Assembly (NCBI RefSeq): GCF_003461245.1
Contig: NZ_QTWS01000014.1
Span: 1 to 64,000, forward strand
DNA length: 64,000 nt
Reading direction: 5' to 3'
Source: Blautia sp. AF19-10LB
GTDB lineage: Bacteria > Bacillota > Clostridia > Lachnospirales > Lachnospiraceae
Made by a program: the position numbers and the translations under genes. Shown piece by piece: positions 34,465 to 42,771 of this stretch (the stretch's first letter is position 1; the number at the start of each line of letters is the position of its first letter). The notes beneath the pieces were generated by a model. It did no database searches, had not been told where the DNA came from, and saw only the letters and a list, made by a program, of their open reading frames with translations.

Positions 34465-35084
34465 TATGCGTACACCTCCTCGATGGATGCTACTGCATCT
34501 TTGGTAACTACTACTGTATTGTGTTTCATAACATCATATACATTCATAGTATTTACTGTTGCAGTCTGTACATCTGCGATGTTTCTTGCAGAGATTGCTA
34601 CGTTCTGGTCATCAGCTGCTGTGATAACAAGAGCTTTGTCTGCTTTGAGGTTTGTAAGAACCTTCTGCATTTCTTTTGTCTTAGCTTCTGCAAGTGTAAG
34701 GCTGTCTACAACAACCAGTTTATTGTCCTGAACTTTAGAAGTCAGAGCTGATTTCAGAGCTGCTCTTCTTTCTTTTTTGTTCATTTTTACTTCATAGTCT
34801 CTCGGTACCGGAGCGAATACTACACCGCCGCCAGTCCACTGTGGTGCACGGATGGAACCCTGTCTTGCATGACCTGTTCCTTTCTGTCTCCACGGTTTTC
34901 TTCCGCCGCCGCTTACTTCAGAACGTGTTTTAGCTTTCTGAGTACCCTGGCGTTTATTTGCAAGCTGACGAACAACTGCGAGATGAACAAGATGCTCGTT
35001 GATCTCAACACCGAACACTGCATCGTTCAGTTCCATTGTTCCAACTTCATTGCCTTCCATATTAAAAACTGTTACGTTTGCCAT
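34464..35084 (-). CDS. rplD: Ribosomal protein L4
   Basis: 206 residues, [21 protein letters not shown]4 has a globular domain on the 50S surface and a long loop in the exit-tunnel wall ([20 protein letters not shown] and [20 protein letters not shown], about residues 43-85). In gamma-proteobacteria L4 also represses the S10 operon through its leader; the long structured leader before rpsJ invites the same question here. Confidence 0.98.
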   Translation of the reverse strand: MANVTVFNMEGNEVGTMELNDAVFGVEINEHLVHLAVVRQLANKRQGTQKAKTRSEVSGGGRKPWRQKGTGHARQGSIRAPQWTGGGVVFAPVPRDYEVKMNKKERRAALKSALTSKVQDNKLVVVDSLTLAEAKTKEMQKVLTNLKADKALVITAADDQNVAISARNIADVQTATVNTMNVYDVMKHNTVVVTKDAVASIEEVYA

Positions 35085-35106
35085 TCTGATGCTCCTCCTT
35101 TCTCAA

Positions 35107-35739
35107 TTATAAAGACTTTACTGTCTCTTTGATGGTAACCATGGATTTCTTAGGTCCTGGAACAGCACCTTTCACTAACAGTAAGTTGTTTTCTGTATCT
35201 ACACGAACGATTTCAAGGTTCTGAACAGTTACCTGTACATTTCCCATATGTCCTGGCATGTGTTTTCCTTTGAATACTTTGCTCGGATCGGAGCAAGCAC
35301 CGTTGGAACCTGCATGACGATGATATTTGGAACCGTGAGCCATAGGTCCTCTGGACTGTCCATGTCTCTTGATAGCTCCCTGGAAGCCTTTACCTTTGGA
35401 GATTGCAGTAGCATCGATGTGATCTCCTGCTGCAAAGATGTCAGCTTTGATTTCCTGTCCTACTGTATATTCAGCAGCGTTTTCGAATCTGAATTCTTTA
35501 ACGAATCTCTTAACAGCAACTCCAGCTTTGTCGAAGTGACCTTTTTCCGGTTTGTTCACCAGTTTTTCTCTGATGTCGCCGTATCCTACCTGAACTGATG
35601 CGTATCCGTCGTTTTCCTCTGTCTTAACCTGAGTTACAACGCATGGACCAGCCTGTAAAACGGTTACCGGAATTAACTGTCCGTCTTCATTGAAGATCTG
35701 AGTCATTCCGACTTTAGTAGCTAAAATAGCTTTCTTCAT
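35107..35739 (-). CDS. rplC: Ribosomal protein L3
   Basis: 210 residues, [21 protein letters not shown]3 binds the 3' end of 23S rRNA early in assembly and reaches the peptidyl transferase centre with a loop ([20 protein letters not shown], about 128-147). The Gln in RHGQSRGP is the residue methylated in some bacteria. Normal length, between rpsJ and rplD. Confidence 0.98.
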   Translation of the reverse strand: MKKAILATKVGMTQIFNEDGQLIPVTVLQAGPCVVTQVKTEENDGYASVQVGYGDIREKLVNKPEKGHFDKAGVAVKRFVKEFRFENAAEYTVGQEIKADIFAAGDHIDATAISKGKGFQGAIKRHGQSRGPMAHGSKYHRHAGSNGACSDPSKVFKGKHMPGHMGNVQVTVQNLEIVRVDTENNLLLVKGAVPGPKKSMVTIKETVKSL

Positions 35740-35826
35740 TTCTTTCTTCCTCCTTATAGCGGATTACCATAAAGGCAATCATATAGTTTTTTGAAATGCC
35801 CGATGGACATTTAAAAACGAGTTAAA

Positions 35827-36144
35827 TTATTTGGTTTTCATCTTGATATCGATGTGAACACCTGCAGGCATTTCCAGTCTGGAAAGTGCATCTACTGTTT
35901 TCTGGGTTGGTGTCATGATATCGATGAGTCTCTTATGAGTTCTCTGCTCGAACTGCTCTCTGGAATCTTTGTATTTGTGAACAGCTCTTAAGATTGTAAC
36001 AACTTCCTTCTTTGTCGGAAGCGGAACCGGTCCGCTAACAGTTGCTCCATTCTTTTTAACAGTATCGATGATTTTTGCTGCGGATGCATCTACTAACTGA
36101 TGATCGTAAGCTTTTAAAGTGATTCTCATTACCTGATTTGCCAT
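35827..36144 (-). CDS. rpsJ: Ribosomal protein S10 (NusE)
   Basis: 105 residues, [20 protein letters not shown], with AGGAGGAG upstream. S10 is a 30S head protein and, with NusB, part of antitermination complexes on rRNA operons. Signatures [20 protein letters not shown] and [14 protein letters not shown] are intact. It is the first gene of the ribosomal cluster and follows a ~225-nt structured leader. Confidence 0.98.
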   Translation of the reverse strand: MANQVMRITLKAYDHQLVDASAAKIIDTVKKNGATVSGPVPLPTKKEVVTILRAVHKYKDSREQFEQRTHKRLIDIMTPTQKTVDALSRLEMPAGVHIDIKMKTK

Positions 36145-36375
36145 AAAAAAAGTCTCCTCCTATTCGTACTCAATTATGCAGTACGACAAGCGGCGACTGT
36201 ACACATCTCCGTGTGTGTCATGCGACATTTATCCACACGTCCATCCCGATGATGGTTTCTGAACTTGTACAGTGACTTGTCGTCAGTTTCCTAACTTGAC
36301 ATTCGCTCCACGGAAAACCTGCCGGTAACTGGCAGCAACCTCGCGCTTCATAGCTATCATGTCACAGCAAATATT
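36145..36375 (-). promoter_or_regulatory. S10-operon structured leader
   Basis: Between promoter and rpsJ the RNA (minus strand) folds into: a small stem TGCC/GGCA near the 5' end inside GAGGTTGCTGCCAG; then a large closing helix ACGACAAG/CTTGTCGT plus ACTGTAC/GTACAGT, which encloses CCATC/GATGG and CGTGTG/CACACG hairpins. No terminator follows it before rpsJ. This looks like a translational or antitermination leader controlled by a ribosomal protein, L4 being the classical candidate. Confidence 0.65.
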
Positions 36376-36404
36376 AGTATATACGATGATTCCGAATTAT
36401 GCAA
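36376..36404 (-). promoter_or_regulatory. Strong promoter of the S10-spc operon
   Basis: On the minus strand TTGCAT, 17 bp, TATACT. Predicted transcripts start about 225 nt before rpsJ. The same TTGCAT-17-TATACT combination occurs before queT (46660-46688). Confidence 0.85.
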
Positions 36405-36473
36405 GTCTTTTTTTTATTTTTTTGAAGAAATTTGTGCACAATAATTTATGGTACTTTCTTCTTATTATAGTGC

Positions 36474-36509
36474 AAAATGCAGTGAAAGGATTCTGTATCC
36501 CCTCACTGC
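36474..36509 (-). terminator. Terminator after the membrane protein gene
   Basis: GCAGTGA and TCACTGC pair, with an internal GGAT/ATCC helix, followed by ATTTTGC on the minus strand. The T-run is short. The rest of 36405-36556 shows no gene. Confidence 0.65.
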
Positions 36510-36556
36510 ATCTCATTTAACATTTTTCTTCCTATATATAATAGGATATTATTCAG

Positions 36557-37624
36557 TTATTCTTCGGATTCCTCATCACCACCGATGATATCGGAATAGT
36601 CAAACAAAGTGACCTTGGTAATGGAATCTCTTACGATATCCGGAGCATCGCCGGCCTTTCTTGCTTTGTCAGCGAGCTGGGAAGCAGAGTAACTCGGGAT
36701 CGCCATTTTCCTGATCTCTACTGGTTTCTCTTCTTCCGGTTCTTCCTCAGACTCCTGGATCTCCGGGAGATCCTCTGTATAGTTCCCTGTGGTCTCATAT
36801 ACATCCTGGTCATTATCGGAATCCTCTGCGGTAGCAGCAGCAATTTCCTTCTTCAGAAGTTCATGTGCCTCGCTTGTTGCCACCTGGACATTTCTTACCG
36901 GGCGCTGTGGTTTCTGTGTCGGTTCTTCCTCCAGGTCATCCTCATAGATTTCATCTACAAATCCGCCTGTGCGGATCTTTTTGCGTTTCTTTTCTTCTTT
37001 CTTGGCCTGCTTACGGTGGGCTTTCTCGCCATAAAGAAGTTCTCTGTCCTCTTCGTCCATACGTTTCGCACGGGCTTTTTCTTCCATACGAAGTTCCTTG
37101 GCAGTCTTAACATGTCTGCGTTCTCCACCAAGATCTTCGTACTCGTCTTCCGGTTCTTTCTTGAGAAGTTCTGCCACAACATAGAGAATGATGAGGAAAA
37201 GGACTACCAGACCAAGAATGATCAGTCCTTCTGTGCTCTCTGTCGCAGTCAGGATATATCCCACGAAAGGAATTGTAACTACAACCTTCTGCACCCAGTT
37301 CTTGACAGAAACTGTGATATTGCTCTGTGCAGACGCACTTGAATCAATCACTGTACCTGTGTTATTCTCTCTGTTTACATTTACAAGATTATAACGGTAT
37401 GTCATGGAATCCTTCTTTACCAGAATCGGAGTCCCTGCTGTTACCTCTTCTGTCTTTACCGGTATCGCATACGTTATGGATCCCATCGGCAGATTAGTGG
37501 CCTTATCTGTGCTGTCTACAATCACCGTTGTAACTCCGAAAAATGGCGGCAGTGCCATACCGAGTATCAGGGCGATCGTACATATAATTACGAAATGTAC
37601 AATAAACTTCAAAAATTTAGACAT
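36557..37624 (-). CDS. Membrane protein with signal-peptidase-like extracytoplasmic domain and long charged cytoplasmic tail
   Basis: 355 residues, ATG at 37624 with GGGAG upstream. TM1 (about 7-29) is followed by an extracytoplasmic domain (30-125) whose text GSITYAIPVKTEEVTAGTPI and NRENNTGTVIDS resembles type I signal peptidases of the SipW/archaeal kind, then GYILTATESTEGLIIL leads into TM2 (about 132-152). The usual catalytic Ser (GSMxP) is missing, so it is probably not an active peptidase. The C-terminal ~200 residues are cytoplasmic: a Lys/Arg/Glu-rich helical stretch (170-225), then an acidic disordered part. I do not recognise a named family. It has its own promoter and terminator. 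Roles in protein sorting or scaffolding are guesses. Confidence 0.75.
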   Translation of the reverse strand: MSKFLKFIVHFVIICTIALILGMALPPFFGVTTVIVDSTDKATNLPMGSITYAIPVKTEEVTAGTPILVKKDSMTYRYNLVNVNRENNTGTVIDSSASAQSNITVSVKNWVQKVVVTIPFVGYILTATESTEGLIILGLVVLFLIILYVVAELLKKEPEDEYEDLGGERRHVKTAKELRMEEKARAKRMDEEDRELLYGEKAHRKQAKKEEKKRKKIRTGGFVDEIYEDDLEEEPTQKPQRPVRNVQVATSEAHELLKKEIAAATAEDSDNDQDVYETTGNYTEDLPEIQESEEEPEEEKPVEIRKMAIPSYSASQLADKARKAGDAPDIVRDSITKVTLFDYSDIIGGDEESEE

Positions 37625-37668
37625 TGGTATCTCCCTCGCTTTTGGTTTACATTCATTAACATTTTAAT

Positions 37669-37697
37669 ATTATACCTTGTTTTTGTTTTATGGTCAA
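37669..37697 (-). promoter_or_regulatory. Promoter of the signal-peptidase-like gene
   Basis: On the minus strand TTGACC, 17 bp, TATAAT, 45 bp before the ATG at 37624. Confidence 0.85.
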
Positions 37698-37732
37698 TTA
37701 TAATCTTGTATTTCCGGCAATGTCTGAAATAT

Positions 37733-37775
37733 AAAAAAGCATTACACCGGACTGGTCTTCTTCCGGGCAATGCTT
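37733..37775 (-). terminator. Intrinsic terminator after crh
   Basis: On the minus strand AAGCATT/AATGCTT with an inner CCGG/CCGG helix, followed by six T overlapping the stem end. It ends the tcdA-to-crh transcript. Confidence 0.85.
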
Positions 37776-37801
37776 CTTATTATTCTGCTATGATTCTTTT
37801 A

Positions 37802-38059
37802 TTACTGATTGTTGCTTAAATACTTCTCTATGCTTGTCATGGCTGCTTCTTCGTCATCGCCATTTGCAGAAAGTGTGATCTCTTCACCTGCGTCCAGCCC
37901 TAATGTCATCATTCCCATAATACTCTTGGCATTTACTTTCTTTCTTCCAATCTCAACATAGATCTCACTGTTAAACTGGCTTGCAACCTGTACCAGTTGT
38001 GCAACCGGACGTGCTTCAAGTCCTGTAGACAGTTGAATAGTGATTGGTTTTTTAATCAT
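37802..38059 (-). CDS. crh: HPr-family protein, Crh-like (no phospho-His)
   Basis: 85 residues, MIKKPITIQLSTGLEARPVA. It has the HPr fold, but the active-site motif GLHARP is GLEARP, so Glu replaces the His15 that PEP-dependent enzyme I phosphorylates. The HPr kinase site is kept (Ser46 in NAKSIMGMM). This is the logic of Crh in Bacillus, which has Gln at that place and works only in catabolite regulation through Ser-P and CcpA. The gene position supports it: Bacillus crh also follows the rapZ/whiA genes. It overlaps the whiA stop by 4 nt. It cannot act as a sugar phosphocarrier. Confidence 0.88.
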   Translation of the reverse strand: MIKKPITIQLSTGLEARPVAQLVQVASQFNSEIYVEIGRKKVNAKSIMGMMTLGLDAGEEITLSANGDDEEAAMTSIEKYLSNNQ

Positions 38060-39003
38060 AATAACTCCTCCTCGTTCACCCGCAGTCCGTCAGCGATCTG
38101 GCTGAGCTTTCTTAAGCGGTGATTTACCCCCGACTTCCCAACCTGCGGATTTAACATCATACCTAATTCTTTTAGTGTAGCTTCCGGATACTGCAGTCTC
38201 AGCTCCGCGATCTCAGCAAGACCTTCGTTCAGATTGTGAAACCCCATCTTTTCCTGAATCAATCTGATGTCCTCTGTCTGCTTCACTGCTGCATTCACCG
38301 TTTTGTTGATATTCGCTGTTTCACAGTTTACTTTCCTGTTGACAGTATTTCGCATTTCCTTGACGATCCTGATATTCTCAAGGTTCATCAAAGCTACATT
38401 TGCCTCCATAACTGCCAGCATATCTACGATCTGCGCGCCCTCTTTCACATAGACCACATATGACTTCTTGCGCATGACAATTTTGGCATCGATCTCAAAG
38501 CTGCGGATAAGTTCCCGAAGCTGCTCTGCTTTCTGCTCGTCTGAACAGACGATTTCAAAATGATACCCTTTCTCCGGATCACTGATCGAACCGGATGCCA
38601 GAAACGCCCCGCGGATAAAAGCCCGCTTACAGCAGCTCTGCTGTATAACGAGCCCATTGCCTGCATATAACGTTTCTCCGCTACATTTATCTACAGAAAG
38701 TTTCGTCCCCTGAAGTACAGTCTCTATCTGTGCCGGGTCTGCAATTTCGACAAAATATACTTTTCCTTTTTTCATCTGACAGCTTTCCCGAATAGCTATT
38801 GCTGTATCTATATTAAAGGTTTTTGTCAACAATGTAAAGTACTTTCTTACAACAGCATAATTTTCAGTCTGAAAATGCAGGATCCCGTCTGCTGTCATTC
38901 TGCCACAGGCACTCAAAAGTGCAGCTATTTCTGCGATCCTGCAGTGTCTTGCTGTGCTGACCTGCCTGGAAAGTTCTTCTTTCACCATCCCTGAAAAAGA
39001 CAA
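38056..39003 (-). CDS. whiA: WhiA-family DNA-binding protein
   Basis: 315 residues, MSFSGMVKEELSRQVSTARH. The N-terminal two-thirds is a degenerate LAGLIDADG homing-endonuclease fold (RAFIRGAFLASGSISDPEKG at about 130-150), and the C-terminal domain is a helix-turn-helix (LRLQYPEATLKELGMMLNPQ, GKSGVNHRLRKLSQIA). WhiA affects sporulation, cell division and chromosome segregation in other Gram-positives. It forms an operon with rapZ upstream and crh downstream. Confidence 0.96.
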   Translation of the reverse strand: MSFSGMVKEELSRQVSTARHCRIAEIAALLSACGRMTADGILHFQTENYAVVRKYFTLLTKTFNIDTAIAIRESCQMKKGKVYFVEIADPAQIETVLQGTKLSVDKCSGETLYAGNGLVIQQSCCKRAFIRGAFLASGSISDPEKGYHFEIVCSDEQKAEQLRELIRSFEIDAKIVMRKKSYVVYVKEGAQIVDMLAVMEANVALMNLENIRIVKEMRNTVNRKVNCETANINKTVNAAVKQTEDIRLIQEKMGFHNLNEGLAEIAELRLQYPEATLKELGMMLNPQVGKSGVNHRLRKLSQIADGLRVNEEELL

Positions 39004-39031
39004 TTCCCGTTCTCTCCTGTTCTTATATTAC

Positions 39032-39910
39032 TTATTTTTTGCGAAGCGCATCCTTACCGATGTCCCTGTGTTCCAGGCGGATCCCATATCCCCTTTCTGC
39101 ATGAAGGCGGTCATAAAGGACACGCGCCAGTGTAACAGACCGATGCTTACCGCCTGTGCATCCGACTGCGATCACGAGATTGGTCTTGCCTTCCTTTGCA
39201 TAATTCGGAATCAGAAATTTCATCATATCTTCCAGTTTGTCGGCAAAATCCTGTGCCACCTGGTTCTGCATCACATAATTGTAGACGCCATCATCCATCC
39301 CTGTCTGCGGCCGCAGTTCATCCACATAATAAGGATTGGGAAGGAATCGCACATCAAACACAAGATCCGCATCCTCCGGGATTCCATACTTGAATCCAAA
39401 TGACAATACAGAGATCATCATATTGTCGAATTTGCCATTTTCTACAAAGATCTTGTCCAGTTCTTTTTTGAGTTCTCTGGTGAGAAGATGTGTCGTATCT
39501 ATGATATAGTCGGCATGTTCTTTGAGAAAACTTAAACATTCCCGCTCCTTCTGTATTCCTTCATCCACGCGCCCTGTCATGGCAAGCGGATGTGTTCTCC
39601 TTGTTTCCTTGTATCGTTTGACCAGTGTGCGGTCATCTGCATCAAGAAAAAGGATCTCGAACTTATATCCCTCCGCTTTAAGCTGGTCAAGTACTTCTTC
39701 CAGCCCCTCCAGATATCTGCCGCTGCGGACATCCAGTCCAATTGCTGCATTCTGAACATCCTCTCCCTTGTTTGCCGACACCAGAGAGACAAATTTCCCC
39801 ACCAGCTGGATTGGCAGATTATCCACACAGAAATACTGTGCGTCTTCCAGCATCTTCATCGCCGTAGATTTGCCCGCGCCGGACATTCCTGTAACAATTA
39901 CCAGTCGCAT
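39032..39910 (-). CDS. rapZ: RapZ/YvcJ-family nucleotide-binding protein
   Basis: 292 residues, MRLVIVTGMSGAGKSTAMKM with Walker A GMSGAGKST (8-16). The C-terminal domain has CTGGKHRSVTLARVLYDRL, typical of RapZ. In Escherichia coli RapZ controls glucosamine-6-phosphate synthase through a small RNA; in Bacillus YvcJ is linked to competence and binds GTP/ATP. It is followed after 28 nt by whiA; no glmR (yvcK) gene lies between, unlike the Bacillus order. Confidence 0.95.
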   Translation of the reverse strand: MRLVIVTGMSGAGKSTAMKMLEDAQYFCVDNLPIQLVGKFVSLVSANKGEDVQNAAIGLDVRSGRYLEGLEEVLDQLKAEGYKFEILFLDADDRTLVKRYKETRRTHPLAMTGRVDEGIQKERECLSFLKEHADYIIDTTHLLTRELKKELDKIFVENGKFDNMMISVLSFGFKYGIPEDADLVFDVRFLPNPYYVDELRPQTGMDDGVYNYVMQNQVAQDFADKLEDMMKFLIPNYAKEGKTNLVIAVGCTGGKHRSVTLARVLYDRLHAERGYGIRLEHRDIGKDALRKK

Positions 39911-39943
39911 CTCTTATCTCCCGTTTCTCAACTGCTTTGCAGT

Positions 39944-40858
39944 TTAGTTAAAATCCCCCAAAAATTTCACTTCTGGTTCCAGAGTCACTCCGTATTTCTC
40001 ACGGACTACCTCTGTCACATGATCCATCAGTGCCACAACATCCTGCGCTGTTGCATCTCCTGCGTTGATTACAAAACCACAATGCTTGTCAGATACTCTC
40101 GCTCCTCCGATCTGATATCCGCGAAGACCGCTGTCCATGATCAGCTTGCCTGCAAAATATCCTTCCGGACGTTTGAATGTACTTCCTGCGCTTGGAAATT
40201 CAAGCGGCTGTTTCGAAGTACGCTTCTCACTGAGTTCTCTGGTAAGCGCTTTGATCTCTTCCAGATTACCTTCCTTAAGTGAGATCGTTGCGCCGAGCAC
40301 AAGATAACCTGCTTTTTTGATGATGCTTGTTCTGTAGCCCATCTCAAGCTCTGATGCCGGGATCACACGAATTTCGCCGTCTCCTGTCATCACAGTGACT
40401 TCTTTGAGTACATCCTTCATTTCTCCGCCATATGCACCCGCATTCATCACAACAGCTCCTCCAAGTGTACCCGGGATCCCTCCTGCGAACTCAAAACCTG
40501 CAAGAGAAGCTCTTCTGGCCGCCACAGCGATGGAAGAAAGAAGCGCCCCCGCTGCTGCACGGATCTCTGTACCATCTACTGTGATCTCCTCCATATTGCG
40601 GTCCAGCTGGATAATCACGCCTCTGTACCCCTGGTCGCTGACCAGAAGATTGCTTCCGTTTCCAAGTATGAAATATGGCAGCTGTTCCTGTCTGCATATC
40701 TCAAGCGCCTTACTCACTTCTTCTATTGTTCTCGGCATCACAAAAACATCTGCCGGACCGCCGATACGAAAAGTTGTATGTTTCTTCATCGGCTCATCAA
40801 AGAGCACCTGCTCTGTTCCTAATTGCAGGCAAAATTTCTGTCTGATCTGCTCATTCAC
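39944..40858 (-). CDS. murB: UDP-N-acetylenolpyruvoylglucosamine reductase
   Basis: 304 residues, starting MNEQIRQKFCLQLGTEQ. MurB reduces enolpyruvyl-UDP-GlcNAc with NADPH and FAD to make UDP-MurNAc. FAD-binding text includes HTTFRIGGPADVFVMPRT, ILGNGSNLLVSDQGYRGVII and the GIPGTLGGAVVMNAGAYGGE loop. The active-site Ser is in FPSAGSTFKRPEG near residue 230, and VSDKHCGFVIN and LEPEVKFLG complete the type II enzyme. It lies between tcdA and rapZ, all on the minus strand. Confidence 0.97.
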   Translation of the reverse strand: MNEQIRQKFCLQLGTEQVLFDEPMKKHTTFRIGGPADVFVMPRTIEEVSKALEICRQEQLPYFILGNGSNLLVSDQGYRGVIIQLDRNMEEITVDGTEIRAAAGALLSSIAVAARRASLAGFEFAGGIPGTLGGAVVMNAGAYGGEMKDVLKEVTVMTGDGEIRVIPASELEMGYRTSIIKKAGYLVLGATISLKEGNLEEIKALTRELSEKRTSKQPLEFPSAGSTFKRPEGYFAGKLIMDSGLRGYQIGGARVSDKHCGFVINAGDATAQDVVALMDHVTEVVREKYGVTLEPEVKFLGDFN

Positions 40859-40920
40859 AAATGCTATCCTCTATCTTTCTATTTATTTTAAACCTCAGGC
40901 TTATTTTCCTGATCTTCATA

Positions 40921-41646
40921 TTATTTTTTGTGTTTTTCTGACAAAATATCCCGTACTACTTCTCCTGCTGTCATAAGTCCTGCAACCCCCGGCACAAAAG
41001 AAATGCTTCCATGGATATTTCTCTCGATATTTTCTTTATTTCTTCTGAATTCAAAACCTCTGCGTGAATGTTCTCTGGAGCACAGTACCTTCAGCCTGCG
41101 TACTCCCTTCCTGCGAAGTTCCGCACGCATTTTCTTTACTGCCGGATCTGCCGCAACACGTGAGATATCCATGATCTCCAGGCTTGACGGATTCAGCTTA
41201 TTCCCCATATCCAGGCATGAGATAACCGGAACCTGATATTTCTGAGCCTGCTCTATCAGAAGGATCTTGGATGAAACAGTATCCATTGCATCCACAATAT
41301 AATCATAGGCTTTCAGATCGAATAACCCCATAGTGTCTTCATTATAATATGTTTCATAGGTGTGAACCAGAATATCCTCGTCTATATTATGGACCCGTTC
41401 TTTGGCTATCTGAACTTTCTTATGGCCGATCGTAGACTGCAGCGCATAAAGCTGCCTGTTGATATCTGTGACCGTTATTGCCTCATGATCCACAAGTGTA
41501 AGACTGCCAACCCCGCATCGTGCCAGTGCTTCCACTGTATAGGAGCCTGCACCTCCCAGACCGAAAACAGCAATCTTAGCTGTACTCAGACGGTTAACTC
41601 CCTTCTGACCTAGCAGGATCTCCATTCGGGAATATGCGTCGTACAT
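40921..41646 (-). CDS. tcdA: tRNA threonylcarbamoyladenosine dehydratase
   Basis: 241 residues from ATG 41646 (MYDAYSRMEILLGQKGVNRL), with AGGAGG upstream; the longer frame to 41703 lacks one. TcdA (CsdL) uses ATP to cyclise t6A37 to ct6A37 in ANN-decoding tRNAs. The E1-like ThiF domain has the Rossmann nucleotide loop FGLGGAGSYTVEALARCG, LVDHEAITVTDINRQL, YIVDAMDTVSSKI and the C-terminal SISFVPGVAGLMTAGEVVRD. It heads the tcdA-murB-rapZ-whiA-crh unit. Confidence 0.93.
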   Translation of the reverse strand: MYDAYSRMEILLGQKGVNRLSTAKIAVFGLGGAGSYTVEALARCGVGSLTLVDHEAITVTDINRQLYALQSTIGHKKVQIAKERVHNIDEDILVHTYETYYNEDTMGLFDLKAYDYIVDAMDTVSSKILLIEQAQKYQVPVISCLDMGNKLNPSSLEIMDISRVAADPAVKKMRAELRRKGVRRLKVLCSREHSRRGFEFRRNKENIERNIHGSISFVPGVAGLMTAGEVVRDILSEKHKK

Positions 41647-41767
41647 GCAAAACCTCCTCGTAACATCCTTATAAATAATATTGAAAATGCCGTGCATTCC
41701 CATTCCTTTTAATTATACTATCCAATCAAATAAAAGTACAGGTTTTCATATTTTTTTAAGAATTAAT

Positions 41768-41796
41768 GTATGATTCTCTCAGATTTTCACATACTA
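41768..41796 (+). promoter_or_regulatory. Sigma G-type promoter of the spoVA operon
   Basis: GTATG, 17 bp, CATACTA. Both boxes fit the forespore sigma G (and sigma F) pattern GHATR/CATNHTA exactly. It lies 34 bp before spoVAB, whose products act in the forespore. Confidence 0.8.
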
Positions 41797-41830
41797 CTCA
41801 TCAAAATCAATAAAAAAGGAGTTCTTTTGT

Positions 41831-42247
41831 ATGTGGCAGCAGATTTTTCTTGGCTTTGCAGGAATATGTTCAGGAGTTATCATTGCCGGCGGTGCTGTCG
41901 GACTGATGATCGGACTTTCCATTCTTCCAAGATATGCCGGGATCACACATACTGCAGATTCTATCCTGCTTTACGAGGATATGACCCTGCTTGGATTCGT
42001 ACTCGGAAATCTTTTCTGGATCTTTGAGATCTCTCTGCCGCTTGGAGTCCCGTTTCTGATACTGTATGGTGTCTTTTCCGGGATATTCCTCGGAAGCTGG
42101 ATCCTCGCGCTGGCGGAAGTCGCTGACGTCTTCCCTGTTTTTTCCAGAAGGATCCGTCTGACGGAAGGTTTTCCTGCCATTATCATAGCGATCGCTGCCG
42201 GGAAATGTACCGGCACACTTCTTTTTTATTTCCTTGGCTGGCAATAA
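41831..42247 (+). CDS. spoVAB: Stage V sporulation protein AB
   Basis: 138 residues, MWQQIFLGFAGICSGVIIAG, with AAGGAG upstream. A small inner forespore membrane protein with four to five membrane segments; it belongs to the SpoVA set needed for dipicolinic acid uptake during sporulation and release in germination. Its own role is not well defined. In Bacillus the order is AA-AB-AC-AD-AE; here AB comes first. Confidence 0.85.
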   Translation: MWQQIFLGFAGICSGVIIAGGAVGLMIGLSILPRYAGITHTADSILLYEDMTLLGFVLGNLFWIFEISLPLGVPFLILYGVFSGIFLGSWILALAEVADVFPVFSRRIRLTEGFPAIIIAIAAGKCTGTLLFYFLGWQ

Positions 42248-42300
42248 GCCTCATTATTATATGCATAAACCAGACAAAAGTCAAACAGAAAGGAGATTTC

Positions 42301-42771
42301 ATGCCTTCAGAACAGCAAATAAAAAAGCAGAAAAAATATGAGCAGTATGTCAAATCCATCACCCCCTCTCACAGTCTCCCTGTAAATATGCTAAAAGCCT
42401 TTATCACAGGAGGCCTGATCTGTCTTTTCGGACAGTGGATCTTAAACACCGCTCAGACCATGGGCGCAGACAGAGAGACTGCCGGAAACTGGTGCTCGCT
42501 TATTTTGATCTTTCTGAGTGTACTTCTTACCGGATTGAATCTGTATTCCAAGATTGGAAAGTTCGGAGGCGCCGGGGGACTTGTTCCGATCACCGGTTTT
42601 GCAAACTCGGTTGCCTCTTCCGCGATCGAATTCCAGGCAGAAGGACAGATCTTCGGCATCGGCTGCAAGATCTTTACAATCGCTGGTCCTGTGATCCTGT
42701 ACGGGATCTTAAGTTCCTGGCTTCTTGGCATTGTCTATTATATTCTCAAACTTATGGAGGTGATCGGATGA
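42301..42771 (+). CDS. spoVAC: Stage V sporulation protein AC
   Basis: 156 residues from ATG 42301 (MPSEQQIKKQKKYEQYVKSI), with AAAGGAG upstream; the longer frame from 42205 overlaps spoVAB. SpoVAC is a membrane channel protein of the spore inner membrane proposed to be mechanosensitive and to release dipicolinate. Four membrane segments and the conserved GAGGLVPITGFANSVASSAI motif are visible. It overlaps spoVAD by 4 nt. Confidence 0.95.
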   Translation: MPSEQQIKKQKKYEQYVKSITPSHSLPVNMLKAFITGGLICLFGQWILNTAQTMGADRETAGNWCSLILIFLSVLLTGLNLYSKIGKFGGAGGLVPITGFANSVASSAIEFQAEGQIFGIGCKIFTIAGPVILYGILSSWLLGIVYYILKLMEVIG

